Source of the DNA: a virus
Reading direction: 5' to 3' (one strand)
Virus record (IMG/VR): IMGVR_UViG_3300044982_000019
Location: 1-46,216 of that record
DNA: 46,216 bases
Positions within the stretch are counted from its first letter, which is position 1; each line of letters begins with the position of its first letter. Of this stretch, positions 30,618 to 39,894 are shown piece by piece. The notes beneath the pieces are model-generated. The model was not told where the DNA came from. It saw nothing but the letters and a program-made list of their open reading frames with translations, and ran no database searches. The translations under genes were made by a program, and so were the position numbers.

Positions 30618-31051
30618 GGATTTGGCCCCAATGCCCCGAGAATCGCGAGCGCCTCGCGGCCAAACGGATCTTTCGCCTTCTGGAGCTCGATGAGCCCCAT
30701 GTTCGAAAGCTGCTTGCCGACCGTCAACGTCGTGGAAGTCGATTCGTCGGCCGTGGACGACACCACGCCAGGCACGAAGTCGAATTCATTGCACTTGGCG
30801 CGGAAGGTCGCGAAGTAGTTCTGCCCCGCCTGATCCTGCTGGAACTGGATGAGGTTGGAGGCCGACCAGTTATAGACCGCGGCGGTATAGAGGATGCACG
30901 ACACCACGCGCAAGAGCTTCGGAACCCACTCTTCGCCGAATGCGAGCGCCGTCGCGAAGCCAGGATCATCGTCCGGGATGACGGTCGGCGTCATGCCGGC
31001 GGCGCGGCAGAAGGCCACGAATCCGGCGAGGGTGGGTGTGGTGTCGGGCAT
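30602..31051 (-). CDS. Head-tail connector-like structural protein, 149 residues
   Basis: Gene order (capsid, then 172-residue protein, then this) and size fit a DUF4054/connector type protein. The helical FCRAAGMTPTVIPDDDPGFATALAFGEEWVPKLLR and the C-terminal LSNMGLIELQKAKDPFGREALAILGALGPNPWGLS recall such adaptors. Its end is where the GIY-YIG gene was inserted. Confidence 0.6.
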   Translation of the reverse strand: MPDTTPTLAGFVAFCRAAGMTPTVIPDDDPGFATALAFGEEWVPKLLRVVSCILYTAAVYNWSASNLIQFQQDQAGQNYFATFRAKCNEFDFVPGVVSSTADESTSTTLTVGKQLSNMGLIELQKAKDPFGREALAILGALGPNPWGLS

Positions 31052-31054
31052 GGC

Positions 31055-31573
31055 TCAGTCCCTGGTTGCGGCCGATTCGCGCGACCGCTTCGACTTCGGT
31101 GCTCCCTTGTCGACTTGGATCTTGTTCACCTGGAGGTCTTCGCGGGCCTTGCCGTTGTTCGGCTGCTCCAGCACCGTCACCTCGAGCGAGCCGACGCCCG
31201 TGCCGGCCTCCTGCGCGAGGCGGGCGACCTGATCGTCACCCGCGACCACGTTCTTCAGGCGCTCTTCATGCGCGCGTTCGATTGCGAGCTCGTCCACGGC
31301 GTCGAGGCCGGCGCGGATGTTGTCGACGCTGATCGGCTTTAAGTCGTAGATGATCCCGTTGAACAGCTTGTCCCGGCCCACGTCCTCGCGCGTGCGCGCC
31401 CCGTAGGTGGTCAACTGCTTGATGATCGCTTCAACCTGCTTCGGCTGGTCGTGCGGGATCTTGAACTGCGTTCCCTTCGGGATCAGGCGCTCATAGACGC
31501 GCGGATCGCCGGGGACACGGTAGTGGAGATGGTGTTCGCGCGGCGTGGCGTTGGCGACGTACAGGTTCGGCAT
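31055..31573 (-). CDS. Structural/connector protein, 172 residues
   Basis: GGAAAGACCCCATC precedes the ATG at 31573; upstream in-frame codons to 31618 overlap the terminator region. The N-terminus NATPREHHLHYRVPGDPRVYERLIPKGTQFKIP looks like a small beta domain; the rest is helical with a Lys/Arg tail. It sits right after the capsid gene, separated by a terminator-like hairpin. The family is not recognised. Confidence 0.55.
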   Translation of the reverse strand: MPNLYVANATPREHHLHYRVPGDPRVYERLIPKGTQFKIPHDQPKQVEAIIKQLTTYGARTREDVGRDKLFNGIIYDLKPISVDNIRAGLDAVDELAIERAHEERLKNVVAGDDQVARLAQEAGTGVGSLEVTVLEQPNNGKAREDLQVNKIQVDKGAPKSKRSRESAATRD

Positions 31574-31632
31574 GATGGGGTCTTTCCAATGGGTTGATGG
31601 GCGCTCGAATCCTACCACTCGACAGCGGAATG

Positions 31633-31660
31633 AAAAACGCCCCCGGGGTTAGCCGGAGGC
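31633..31660 (-). terminator. Intrinsic terminator-like hairpin after the major capsid gene
   Basis: Minus strand: GCCTCCGG, CTAAC-type loop, CCGGGGGC, then GTTTTT. This would lower transcription downstream of the capsid gene while letting some through. Its place in the middle of the late unit matters for the antitermination idea. Confidence 0.65.
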
Positions 31661-31698
31661 GCGAATCCCGAACCCATCGGCCCGAGAGGAGACAAGCG

Positions 31699-32715
31699 TC
31701 AGAAGGCCGCGGAGATGATCGTCAGCGTCTCCGGGCGAATCGTCCAGCCCGGGGTGATCCGCATCTCGCTCACCACGTCGACTGCGCCGCCGGGCAGCGG
31801 GCACTGGATCTCCTTCGGGGCCACCATGTCGGAGAGTTGCAGCGTGGCCGCGGCCATCGACGGCTGGAGGTCGGCGAACACGTTGGTGTTGATGCGCGAC
31901 TGCGAGGCCGGCTTCTTCACCTCGGGCATGTTCATGAGGATGTAGTCGTTCCCCGACGAGGCGCCTTGCAGCGTGTCGTCGCACGTGAACGTCACCTCGT
32001 CTCCCTGGCGCTTGGCGATCTCGGCCACCATCTCGGCCGTGGTCGCCACGCCCGCGCCCGCGCGCTGGTACTGCGTCAGCTGGACGACGCCCTGATAGTC
32101 CCAGGCGCCGATGACCCGCTGCGGCGCGAGGATGTTGATCCGAACGCCCTGGCCCATCAGGTTGGTGCGCGTCTTCAGCGCGGCGATCTGCGACAGCAGG
32201 AACAGGGCCATCTGGCCGTTGTCGTAGGTGCTGACGGAGGTGTTGCCGTTGGTGTCGGCCGGCAGGTTGACCGACGTGGCGCCGGCCGTGTTGATCATGC
32301 CTTGATCGGACACGCCCATGCCGAACAGCGCCGCCGTGCGGGTCTGTTGGAAGATCGCCTGCCGCATCGCGAGGCGCTGGGCCTCGGGCAGCGCCACGCC
32401 CCACACGCCAGCCTGTTGCTGGTCGTGGTGGTCGTACTCCGCGCGCGCTCGCAGGAGGTAGGTCGGCGATGCCGCCTGGTGCGCGACGATGGTCTGCGAC
32501 GGCAGTTGGTTGTAGGCCACCTGGCCGGCCGCGATCTGCGTGCGCAGTTCCAGCGCCTTCACGTAGACGAAGAGATCGCCTTCGGACAGCTTCGGCTGCA
32601 CGTTGCCGCCCGCGAGCGATTCGGTGAAGCCCGAAGCCTGCGCGTACTGGAGAACCAGTTCCGGCAGCATGAAGGACGGATGAACCTGCTCGAAGGCCGG
32701 GAAGATATTCGCCAT
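31699..32715 (-). CDS. Major capsid protein (DUF2184-type)
   Basis: 338 residues with ACAGGAGCTATAGAAA before the ATG. The features PQRVIGAWDYQGVVQLTQYQRAGAGVATTAEMVAEIAKRQGDEVTFTCDDTL and the C-terminal PEVKKPASQSRINTNVFADLQPSMAAATLQLSDMVAPKEIQCPLPGGAVDVVSEMRITPGWTIRPETL match my memory of the DUF2184 capsid family. It follows the protease/scaffold and decoration genes, the normal order. Confidence 0.85.
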   Translation of the reverse strand: MANIFPAFEQVHPSFMLPELVLQYAQASGFTESLAGGNVQPKLSEGDLFVYVKALELRTQIAAGQVAYNQLPSQTIVAHQAASPTYLLRARAEYDHHDQQQAGVWGVALPEAQRLAMRQAIFQQTRTAALFGMGVSDQGMINTAGATSVNLPADTNGNTSVSTYDNGQMALFLLSQIAALKTRTNLMGQGVRINILAPQRVIGAWDYQGVVQLTQYQRAGAGVATTAEMVAEIAKRQGDEVTFTCDDTLQGASSGNDYILMNMPEVKKPASQSRINTNVFADLQPSMAAATLQLSDMVAPKEIQCPLPGGAVDVVSEMRITPGWTIRPETLTIISAAF

Positions 32716-32747
32716 TTTCTATAGCTCCTGTTGTGGTTCCGGCCGCG

Positions 32748-33356
32748 TCAGATCACGATGACGGCGCAGGCGTTGGACGAGCGCGTCCACGTCGCGGCGC
32801 CCGTGCCCGAGTTGTAGCTCACGGTCATGCAGCCCGAGGCCTGGACGGACAGCACCTTGACCGGCAGCGCCGCAACGCTGTCGTAGGCCACAAGCTTCTG
32901 GTTCGTGTAGTCCCACGACACCTGGGCCGTGATGATGCCTCCGCCGAGGTCGATCAGCGCCGGATCGGCCGCGACGACGATGCGCGCGCCCGAGCCCAGC
33001 CGGAAGAAGTTGACCTGCCCGCCCAGCAGCGTCAGCGGAACCGGCGATTGCGGGGTGTTGATGGCCGCGCCGTTCTGGTTGAAGACACTGAAGCCGGTGA
33101 GGTGCGCCTGATCGGCAGCGCGGGCGATGTCGTTGCCCAGCGGCGAAAAGCCGGTGGCGCTGACGATCTCCTCCAGCGCCACGCCGCCCCACATGGGCAG
33201 CGTCTCGGTCGACTTCAGGACGCCGCCCGCGAGCTCGTAGCGGAGCGCGGGGTCGTCCATGAAGACGCCTTGCACCAGGCCTTGCGCCTGGGTGATGAAC
33301 AGCCCGGCGAGGTTGGTCGTCGCCGCCGGGTTGAAGGGGATGCTCGTGGCGCTCAT
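32748..33356 (-). CDS. Capsid decoration/accessory protein, 202 residues
   Basis: It lies between the prohead protease fusion and the capsid gene. Residues ~45-160 form a beta-rich region (LPMWGGVALEEIVSATGFSPLGNDIARA... TGFSVFNQNGAAINTPQSPVPLTLLGGQVNFFRLGSGARIVVA) typical of structural proteins of this type. Its start overlaps the protease stop by ATGA. Confidence 0.6.
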   Translation of the reverse strand: MSATSIPFNPAATTNLAGLFITQAQGLVQGVFMDDPALRYELAGGVLKSTETLPMWGGVALEEIVSATGFSPLGNDIARAADQAHLTGFSVFNQNGAAINTPQSPVPLTLLGGQVNFFRLGSGARIVVAADPALIDLGGGIITAQVSWDYTNQKLVAYDSVAALPVKVLSVQASGCMTVSYNSGTGAATWTRSSNACAVIVI

Positions 33357-35164
33357 TGCTTGCTGCCTTCCTTGTTGATCGTCACCAGGGCGCGGACGGG
33401 TGCGCGGAAGTCATCCATCCAGGCGCCAGCGCGGCCGGCGAAGGTGGTGACGTTGTGGCCGGCGTCATTGCGGCGCCGGATCGCGCGCAGGCCGCCGCCG
33501 GCATCGCCGCCGACGCTGGCCGCGGCCACCTGGGCGTCCGCGTAGATCGCGGTTTCGGCGATGCCGAACGCGGTCGCGTCACCGATGGTCGCGAGGTCGG
33601 CCTTCGCCCACGTCTTCGAATGCGGCTGCACCGTGCGAAGCAGGCGCTTGCGGTAGGCCATCAGGCCCTCGCCGTCCAGCGGACGCGGAGCGGCCCTGCC
33701 GAACTGCTGGAACACGGCATCGGCGCGGGCTTGGCAGTCCGCGTATTCCTCCTCGGAGGCCATGTCGCACTTCGCGGCGTCGGCCTTGGCCTTCTCTTCG
33801 GCGTCCATGCGTTCCTTCTCGGCGGCGTCGGCCTTGGCCTTCTTCTCGGCCTCTTCCTTCTCCTCGGCGTCGGCGCGAGCCTTCTTCTCGTCCTCCGAAT
33901 CCTTGCGCGCGTCGGTCGCGCCCTGGAGCATCTTGGCCGGCATGTCCTTCTCCATCGAGTCCATGCGCGCGTGGAGCGACTTCTGGCCGTCCACGATGCC
34001 GCTCACGGCCTTCATGATGTCGGCCAGGGAAGGCGATTGACTGTCCGCGCGCGCGGCGTCCGCACGGGCCTTTTCTTCGGCGGCGAGCTTCGCCTTCTCT
34101 TCTTCGGTCATTTGCACCTCGATTGGTTGGTCAACTTGCACTCCCTCGGGAGGCCCTTCTTTGTCCCAAACGCCCAACTCGCAGATTGCAAGGTGGTCGA
34201 TCAGGTTCGGATTCCCCTCGACTAGGACTGCCGATCCATTGTCGAGGGCGAGTTTAATGTTCTGCGAGCGGTCGTTGAACGTGACGCCCGGGGACGTGCT
34301 CCATAGTTCGCCTGGAGCGGCCATTTTGTCGGCCGCCACCATGTCGATGATTCGCGCGATGCCCCAGGCCTCTCCGTCCGTCTCGCCGCCCTTCAGGTAG
34401 GGCAGCAGGATCGTTCCGACGATGCTTTCGGCGAAGCTCTTGGAATCGAGGAGGTTCTTCTCGGGATGCAGCCACACGACGGGCAGGCCGTTGCAGCGCG
34501 CGAGGTATTCCTCGTTCATGACGAGCGACTCGTCGCGGTGAACGAACTCCTCGAGCTTCGAGCGGTACGCCTGGCCGGTGCCCGTGATGCGAACCGCGAA
34601 GAGCATGGAGTTCACGAACTTCTGCGGGCTGGGCAGCAGGCCGTCGCGGATCAGGCGCGCGACATCGAGCTCCGTGTGAGCGAGCGCGATGCGGAACGAA
34701 TCGGCCACGCCCGGATGGAGCGGCATCGGCTGGTCGCCGACGTTGGCCGGGTCGCACCAGACGAACCCGAGCGACTCGTCGCAGAGAGTGACGGGGAAGT
34801 CCGGCACGCCACGCGCGACGAACAGCGCGAACTGCCCGTCGTCATGCAGCAGCGTCAGGGGCCCCTCGTAGTTGAAGCCCGTTTCCTCGCGAGTCTCGCG
34901 GCGCGCGGCCTGCTCCGGCGTTTCGCCCGGTTCGAGATGGCCGGCGGGCGGCGCCCAGGTCAGCGGGAAGTCGCCGCCGTGGCCGCGCTTCAGGAGGAGC
35001 GTGCGCTCATCCAGCGTCAGGAACATGATCCCGGCCGCGCGACCATTCGGGCCAGCCCGCGGCGAGATCGGAGCCTCACCCGTCCGGCGCTCGCGAAGAC
35101 GAGACAATGCGAGTTCGGGATCGCCCCCGGCGATGGAATCTGCGATGGCGGTGCTGTCGGGCAT
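33353..35164 (-). CDS. NUDIX hydrolase-prohead protease (DUF2213)-scaffold fusion
   Basis: 603 residues. A complete Nudix box is present at residues 75-97 (GHLEPGE ... RETREETGF). Residues ~180-330 resemble the DUF2213 phage protease family (FAVRITGTGQAYRSKLEEFVHRDESLVMNEEYLARCNGLPVVWLHPEKN... GTILLPYLKGG). Residues ~355-480 are a highly charged helix (EEEKAKLAAEEKARAD... EKEEAEKKAKADAAEKERMDAEEKAKADAAK) of scaffold type. The C-terminus (~495-603) is a separate domain. The usual order (protease, decoration, capsid) supports prohead maturation. Confidence 0.75.
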   Translation of the reverse strand: MPDSTAIADSIAGGDPELALSRLRERRTGEAPISPRAGPNGRAAGIMFLTLDERTLLLKRGHGGDFPLTWAPPAGHLEPGETPEQAARRETREETGFNYEGPLTLLHDDGQFALFVARGVPDFPVTLCDESLGFVWCDPANVGDQPMPLHPGVADSFRIALAHTELDVARLIRDGLLPSPQKFVNSMLFAVRITGTGQAYRSKLEEFVHRDESLVMNEEYLARCNGLPVVWLHPEKNLLDSKSFAESIVGTILLPYLKGGETDGEAWGIARIIDMVAADKMAAPGELWSTSPGVTFNDRSQNIKLALDNGSAVLVEGNPNLIDHLAICELGVWDKEGPPEGVQVDQPIEVQMTEEEKAKLAAEEKARADAARADSQSPSLADIMKAVSGIVDGQKSLHARMDSMEKDMPAKMLQGATDARKDSEDEKKARADAEEKEEAEKKAKADAAEKERMDAEEKAKADAAKCDMASEEEYADCQARADAVFQQFGRAAPRPLDGEGLMAYRKRLLRTVQPHSKTWAKADLATIGDATAFGIAETAIYADAQVAAASVGGDAGGGLRAIRRRNDAGHNVTTFAGRAGAWMDDFRAPVRALVTINKEGSKQ

Positions 35165-35172
35165 GGCCGCGA

Positions 35173-35991
35173 TTATGCCGCTCGGGCTGGGATTGCGTAC
35201 ATGCCCGCTTTCGTCAGCATCTCGTCAGGCAGCTTCCGGAGCGCGAAAATGTATTCCGCCGTGCACGAGCAGAAGACCTCCTCGCCAACCTGCGTGATCT
35301 CGTCGTAGTAGCCATTCGGGCCAGCCTTCATGAGGCCCTTCTCGAGCGCCCAGCATCCGCGGATCGCCCAAACGCGCTCGTCGCGTTCCTTGTGATCCTT
35401 GCGGAAGTCGTAGCCGGGCCGGCGCCAGGGGGAGTGCCACCTGACGGCGATAGCGCCGGCCTCGGTCGCCACGATGTCACGGATGGACGCGACCAGCTTG
35501 TGCGACTGATCGATGGACACGCGGCGCTCGATGAAGCTCATCTGCCCGATGCTCTTGCGGATATTCTCCGATTCCTTGCGCTTCTCGACGGCGCGCGAGC
35601 CGCCCGCCGGAATCGACGTGGCCCAACCGGCGAACCGCTGAAGCGTCTTGTCGACGGCCTGCGCGCGGTTCAACTTGATCAGGCCCGCGCTCGCCATGAT
35701 GCGGCGATCGAGTTCTCGCCGCAGCTGCGGCTTCACGCGTTCGAGCGTGGCGCGCGTCACGTCAGGCATGCCGGTGAGGATGCCGCGATTCGTCACGAGA
35801 CCACGGTACTTCGCGCCCAGCAGGCGCCGCAGTTCCACCTCCGTCTGGGCCGGCGTCTGCAGGCTCAGCAGCGACTGCCGGCGGATCTTGCCCACCCACT
35901 CGTCCAGCGCGGCCTGCGACGTGAAGCCGTACTGCTGGAAATGGTTGATCGCCTCGCCGACGACCGATTGCAGGGTCGCCTTAGTCGGCAT
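35173..35991 (-). CDS. MuF-like head morphogenesis protein, 272 residues
   Basis: It directly follows the portal gene, the MuF position. Helical N-terminus; the C-terminal RWHSPWRRPGYDFRKDHKERDERVWAIRGCWALEKGLMKAGPNGYYDEITQVGEEVFCSCTAEYIFALRKLPDEM has the conserved His/Cys-containing part of MuF-related proteins. It probably goes into the capsid with the portal. The start at 35991 overlaps the portal end by 11 bases. Confidence 0.7.
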   Translation of the reverse strand: MPTKATLQSVVGEAINHFQQYGFTSQAALDEWVGKIRRQSLLSLQTPAQTEVELRRLLGAKYRGLVTNRGILTGMPDVTRATLERVKPQLRRELDRRIMASAGLIKLNRAQAVDKTLQRFAGWATSIPAGGSRAVEKRKESENIRKSIGQMSFIERRVSIDQSHKLVASIRDIVATEAGAIAVRWHSPWRRPGYDFRKDHKERDERVWAIRGCWALEKGLMKAGPNGYYDEITQVGEEVFCSCTAEYIFALRKLPDEMLTKAGMYAIPARAA

Positions 35992-37411
35992 CGCCGCCGA
36001 CCTCTTCTTCGCCGCCCGGGGCGACGGGCGTCGGAGGCTCGTAGTTCGCGAACAACTCCGCATCGAACTCGAGCATCGCGCTCGTGAATAGCTCCGGCAT
36101 GTCGTTGATGGCGTCGGTGATCCACTGGCGCAACTTCGCGCCGTTTTCCGGGTCGAGGGCAGGCGCGAGCGTCTTGAACAGGTCACCCATCGCCTTCAGC
36201 TTCTTCGCGTTCCGCTCGGTCTTCTCGCTCTCGGGCTCTTGGATGAGCGACGGCCATTCCGCCGTGAACAGGTCGCGCATCTCATAGAACCACGCCTTGT
36301 AGGAGCGGCCCTCGAGCTCGTCCGGGTATTCCTGGCGCAACTCCTCGAAGAGGGCGGGTGTCCATGCTCGGTATTGAACGATCCGGTCGAAGAACCGATG
36401 AGCAGGCTCGAGCCGCGTGCGCTCCCCGTTGATGTACTGAACCACGGCGAACATGTCCTGTTCGCCGCTCGATAGGCCTTTCGCGAAGCTCTCATCCTTC
36501 AGCAGGATAGCGGGCACGTCCGAGCCGGCCGCGACGTTGCTGATGATGTTGTCGCGGGCCGTCGTCATGGCCTTGTCGGTGTTCGTGAGGTCGAGCGATT
36601 CGATGGAGTCTTCCGGCCCAATGCTGATCACTTGGCCGGTCTGCCCCTCCTTCAGGATGTTGCGCTTGAAGTTGGTGACGGCATCGACCACGCGATTCAG
36701 GAATCCGCCGCCCTGGTCGACCTTCGCGACGAGTAGGCCCGCCTTCAGGCTCACCATGTCGTCGACCAGCATCGACTGGATGAAGGACTTGAGCGGGTAG
36801 AGCACGCGCAAGAAGATCGACCGGCCCGAGAAGCTGAAGCTCGAAGACTGATAGTCGAGATAGACGGGCGTGCCGTTGAACAGGACGCAGGTTCGACTGC
36901 GGTCGTAGGCTTGGCCGGCTGCGGTGATCTTGCTCCAAGCCTTCTGGAAGTCGGGGGCGTTCGGATCTTGGTTCGTCACCATCGAGCCCGCCGTGTTCAG
37001 TGGGTCGAGCAGGTTGAAATAGAGGCCGGGGCGGGTCGCCACCTCGAAGGGATCGGACAGGGGCGCGCTCGTCGCCTGATCGGGGAAGCCATAGATCAGG
37101 GCGCCGATCCCGTAGGCGCGCGAGACGTGCGCAAGGTCGGTGATGTGGCGCGTTGCCTCGATCTCGTCCCATTCCTTGTTGAAGGCTTCGACGAGCCGCT
37201 CCTCCAGGGCGCACGGGACATTGATCTTGCGGCGCTCACCCAGCGCGAGCGCCACTGGCTTCTCCACCAGCTTCCCGCCCAGGACGTGCTGCGTCCACAA
37301 AAGCTTGCAGATTTCGTAGCTTGGCGCATCGCCAGGCTGAAGGCTTTCTGCTCCTAGAATCGCCATCAGTTCGCTGGTGATACCGGATCCGGTGACGTTG
37401 ATTTCGCTCAT
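35981..37411 (-). CDS. Portal protein (DUF1073-type)
   Basis: 476 residues right after the large terminase. The N-terminus ICKLLWTQHVLGGKLVEKPVALALGERRKINVP, then HITDLAHVSRAYGIGALIYGF, and the DDMVSLKAGLLVAKVDQGGGFLNRVVDAVTNFKRNILKEGQTGQVISIGPEDSIESLDLTNTDKAMTTARDNIISNVAAGSDVPAILLKDESFAKGLSSGEQDMF segment are typical of this portal family. It forms the dodecameric DNA-entry ring. Confidence 0.85.
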   Translation of the reverse strand: MSEINVTGSGITSELMAILGAESLQPGDAPSYEICKLLWTQHVLGGKLVEKPVALALGERRKINVPCALEERLVEAFNKEWDEIEATRHITDLAHVSRAYGIGALIYGFPDQATSAPLSDPFEVATRPGLYFNLLDPLNTAGSMVTNQDPNAPDFQKAWSKITAAGQAYDRSRTCVLFNGTPVYLDYQSSSFSFSGRSIFLRVLYPLKSFIQSMLVDDMVSLKAGLLVAKVDQGGGFLNRVVDAVTNFKRNILKEGQTGQVISIGPEDSIESLDLTNTDKAMTTARDNIISNVAAGSDVPAILLKDESFAKGLSSGEQDMFAVVQYINGERTRLEPAHRFFDRIVQYRAWTPALFEELRQEYPDELEGRSYKAWFYEMRDLFTAEWPSLIQEPESEKTERNAKKLKAMGDLFKTLAPALDPENGAKLRQWITDAINDMPELFTSAMLEFDAELFANYEPPTPVAPGGEEEVGGDAD

Positions 37412-37452
37412 AGTGTGATTCTCGCAGAGTGCTCGGCCGTGATGCTACCCGC

Positions 37453-38757
37453 TCAGTGGCCCTTCTGGTTGCCAAGTCCGATGGACACGCCATAGACATA
37501 GGTGTCATACAGATCGTCCGGGCGCTTTGCGCTTTCGGGGTCGCCCATGCGGTAGCCCATGACCTGTGAGATGAGGTGATTCTTCGTGACGCCCTTGAAT
37601 CGAACCTGCTTGTCGTGGGCGTACTTGCTGATCTTTATCTCGCCGCGGAAGTGGTAGCCCGACGCCGTGAAGCCGCGGCCATCTTTTCCGGCGGCCACGA
37701 GGTCACTGCGAATCGGATTCGCCTTCCAGCCGTGGCGCTTGGCCTGCTGGAGCAGGATCGTCCCCGACGCCTTGTCTTCGATGTGAGGCGCCATCGCGCC
37801 CTGGCGCGCGCCGCACAGTTCGGCCAGTTGCTCCAGGCGAGCGTAGACCGATGGCAACCACGTCTCCAGAATCGCGCCCTCGATTTGGATGATGTCCCAA
37901 TCTAGGATGATCATCTTGACATCGCCATGGAACGTGCGCGCGAAGTAGGTGACGGCGGTTCCGTCATGCTCCTTGCCGTCCTTGACCGCGGAGTCGATGA
38001 CCGCGAACACGATGTCGCACTTCTTCGGGTAGTCAAAAGGTAGGCTATCGGCGTCCAGCCACTTCGGGAGTGCGAAGAAGGCTTTGCCACGCCAGTCGAT
38101 GAAGATCGCCTCGTATTCCTGAGCATGAACGTCCGGGTCGGTCTTCTCGCGTAGCTCGGCCAGCGCCTCCTCGTTCAGGTGCGGATTGAGCTTCGTGGGG
38201 ATGTGGAACTCAGTCCAGCCCTTCGATTTGTCGGTGCAGATCTCGTAGAACCATGACTCCTCAGTCGCGCCCTTCGGCGTGCCCGCGACATAGCAAGAGC
38301 CGCCCGTGTCCAGAAGCGTCGGCTCGATGGCCTGCTCGAAAATCTCCTTCAGCCCCTTCAGGACGAGGCCGGCTTCGTCGATGATGACCCGGTCGTAGTG
38401 GCGAGAGCGGCCGGCATCCGGGTTGTTCAGCGTCCAGAACTCGATGGAGCCGCCACCTTCGAGTTCAATCAGGCCGTCCGTGCGCGAGGCGCTGATGACC
38501 AGTTCCTTGACGCGCTTGAGGATCCGCTTGTACGACGGCGCCAGGAGCTTGTAGTTCGGGCAGAACCAGCCGACCTTTTCGCCCTTGATAGCCCAATTCG
38601 CGGCCATCTCTTCGAGCATCGTGGTTTTCCCGTAGCGCCGCCCGGCCCGCATGACGATGCGCGCGCGCTTCTGCCCCTTTATCGCCCGGTAGATCCGCGC
38701 CTGGTCGGCGTGGAACTTGATGAACTTGACCCGGGTTTCAGCAGCCGTCAGGGCCAT
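37453..38757 (-). CDS. terL: Terminase large subunit
   Basis: 434 residues. ATPase: Walker A RAGRRYGKTT at 37-46, Walker B VIIDEA at 124-129, and motif III AGTPKG at 158-163. The RNase H-like nuclease starts with FAVIDSAVKDG, Asp255. It packages DNA into the prohead. It overlaps the small-subunit gene by 20 bases and precedes the portal. Confidence 0.93.
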   Translation of the reverse strand: MALTAAETRVKFIKFHADQARIYRAIKGQKRARIVMRAGRRYGKTTMLEEMAANWAIKGEKVGWFCPNYKLLAPSYKRILKRVKELVISASRTDGLIELEGGGSIEFWTLNNPDAGRSRHYDRVIIDEAGLVLKGLKEIFEQAIEPTLLDTGGSCYVAGTPKGATEESWFYEICTDKSKGWTEFHIPTKLNPHLNEEALAELREKTDPDVHAQEYEAIFIDWRGKAFFALPKWLDADSLPFDYPKKCDIVFAVIDSAVKDGKEHDGTAVTYFARTFHGDVKMIILDWDIIQIEGAILETWLPSVYARLEQLAELCGARQGAMAPHIEDKASGTILLQQAKRHGWKANPIRSDLVAAGKDGRGFTASGYHFRGEIKISKYAHDKQVRFKGVTKNHLISQVMGYRMGDPESAKRPDDLYDTYVYGVSIGLGNQKGH

Positions 38758-39277
38758 CGATCACGATCACGCGGCGCTCGGGCGCATTGTTCGCCGCCTC
38801 GGCCGCCCGAACCTCTTGGCTGGCCTTGAGCAGGGTGGACGGGATCACCATCGCCAGATTGCCGGCTGCACTGAGCGAGGTGAACGCCTTGACGGCGGCC
38901 TTCGATGCCGGATGGCCCAGCGGGTCAGCATCGTCCATGTACTGCTTCTGCTCGGCCGCGAGGTTGTGCATGTGCATGGAGTTGCGCGCGGCAGTCTCGG
39001 CGGTCTGGAGATAAATGTCCTCCAGAACCGATAGCCTGTCCTTGACGGAAACCGCATGCACCCTGTCGGAAACTGGCAGTTCGCGAAGTGCTCGCTCACC
39101 GGCTAGCATCTGATTTGCTGCGGTCTTTATCTTCGACGCCCTGTCGGATACCTTTTCCGACATGGCCGACCGCGCGATGCCGAACTCTGCTGCGAGCTTG
39201 CTGATGCTCTCGCCTGCGAGGTGCCTGCGGATCACCTCGTCCCATTGCTTCTCTGTGAGCTTGCTCGGTCGTGCCAT
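38738..39277 (-). CDS. terS: Terminase small subunit
   Basis: 179 residues. An N-terminal helix-turn-helix (WDEVIRRHLAGESISKLAAEFGIARSAMSEKVSD, residues ~12-45) is followed by a helical oligomerisation core and a C-terminal acidic tail. It recognises phage DNA and loads the large subunit. Position immediately before terL is decisive. Confidence 0.85.
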   Translation of the reverse strand: MARPSKLTEKQWDEVIRRHLAGESISKLAAEFGIARSAMSEKVSDRASKIKTAANQMLAGERALRELPVSDRVHAVSVKDRLSVLEDIYLQTAETAARNSMHMHNLAAEQKQYMDDADPLGHPASKAAVKAFTSLSAAGNLAMVIPSTLLKASQEVRAAEAANNAPERRVIVIDGPDGC

Positions 39278-39286
39278 GGGGCGATT

Positions 39287-39505
39287 CTATGGCCGGGCAG
39301 GTACGCGGTCTGCTGGGTGCGGGATCAACATCGCATGTTCGGGGCTGGACGCCTCCGTGCGTGTCTGATCGCAGTGGATGCACCGAACCAGGGCGGCGGG
39401 GCCTTTCGGCCAGCCGTGATCGCGGGTCGTGAACACCTGGCGGCCGAACCAGCCGGATTGCAGGCGCTCGATGGGGCGGGGCTGCATCGGCCTGGGCTGG
39501 CTCAT
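39287..39505 (-). CDS. Small hypothetical protein with CxxC, 72 residues
   Basis: The ATG overlaps the HNH stop as ATGA. The RCIHCDQ motif could bind metal. Pro/Arg-rich N-terminus. It lies between the HNH gene and terS, so a packaging-associated role is possible but unproven. Confidence 0.5.
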   Translation of the reverse strand: MSQPRPMQPRPIERLQSGWFGRQVFTTRDHGWPKGPAALVRCIHCDQTRTEASSPEHAMLIPHPADRVPARP

Positions 39506-39894
39506 GGTGCGGCGTCGGGGCGCTCGAAGTAGAAGACGACCCGCGCGCCTGTTTCCTGAACCAGCCCGAAGCGCAGGGCATGCCGGTAGGTCGGCTGGTT
39601 GCGCGTCAACACGTCACACGCCTGCTGGAGCTTCTGGCGCCAGTTCTCCAGGCTGAACGTATGCTTGTCGATGTTGCACGGGGCGCAGGACGGCCAGAGG
39701 TTCGCGATGGTGTCGCGCTCGGGGCGATGGAATTCGCCGGTCGTCACGATGCGGCCATCGACCACGGCGAGCTTCCGCTCTACAGCCTCCACGTGGTCGG
39801 CATGCCAGCGGGCGCCGAGTATCGTCCCGCAATACGCGCACCGGCCGCCGAAAAGGCATCGGATCTTCTCGCGATCCACTTTTCCGAGTCTCAT
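39502..39894 (-). CDS. HNH endonuclease next to the terminase genes
   Basis: 130 residues. The motif series is CAYC (~residues 19-22), WHADHVEAV (~30-38) and LWPSCAPCNIDKHTFSLENWRQKL (~66-89), a complete HNH with four Cys. HNH proteins beside TerS/TerL are known to assist terminase cleavage in HK97-like systems, so that role is likely here. It overlaps both neighbours by ATGA. Confidence 0.82.
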   Translation of the reverse strand: MRLGKVDREKIRCLFGGRCAYCGTILGARWHADHVEAVERKLAVVDGRIVTTGEFHRPERDTIANLWPSCAPCNIDKHTFSLENWRQKLQQACDVLTRNQPTYRHALRFGLVQETGARVVFYFERPDAAP

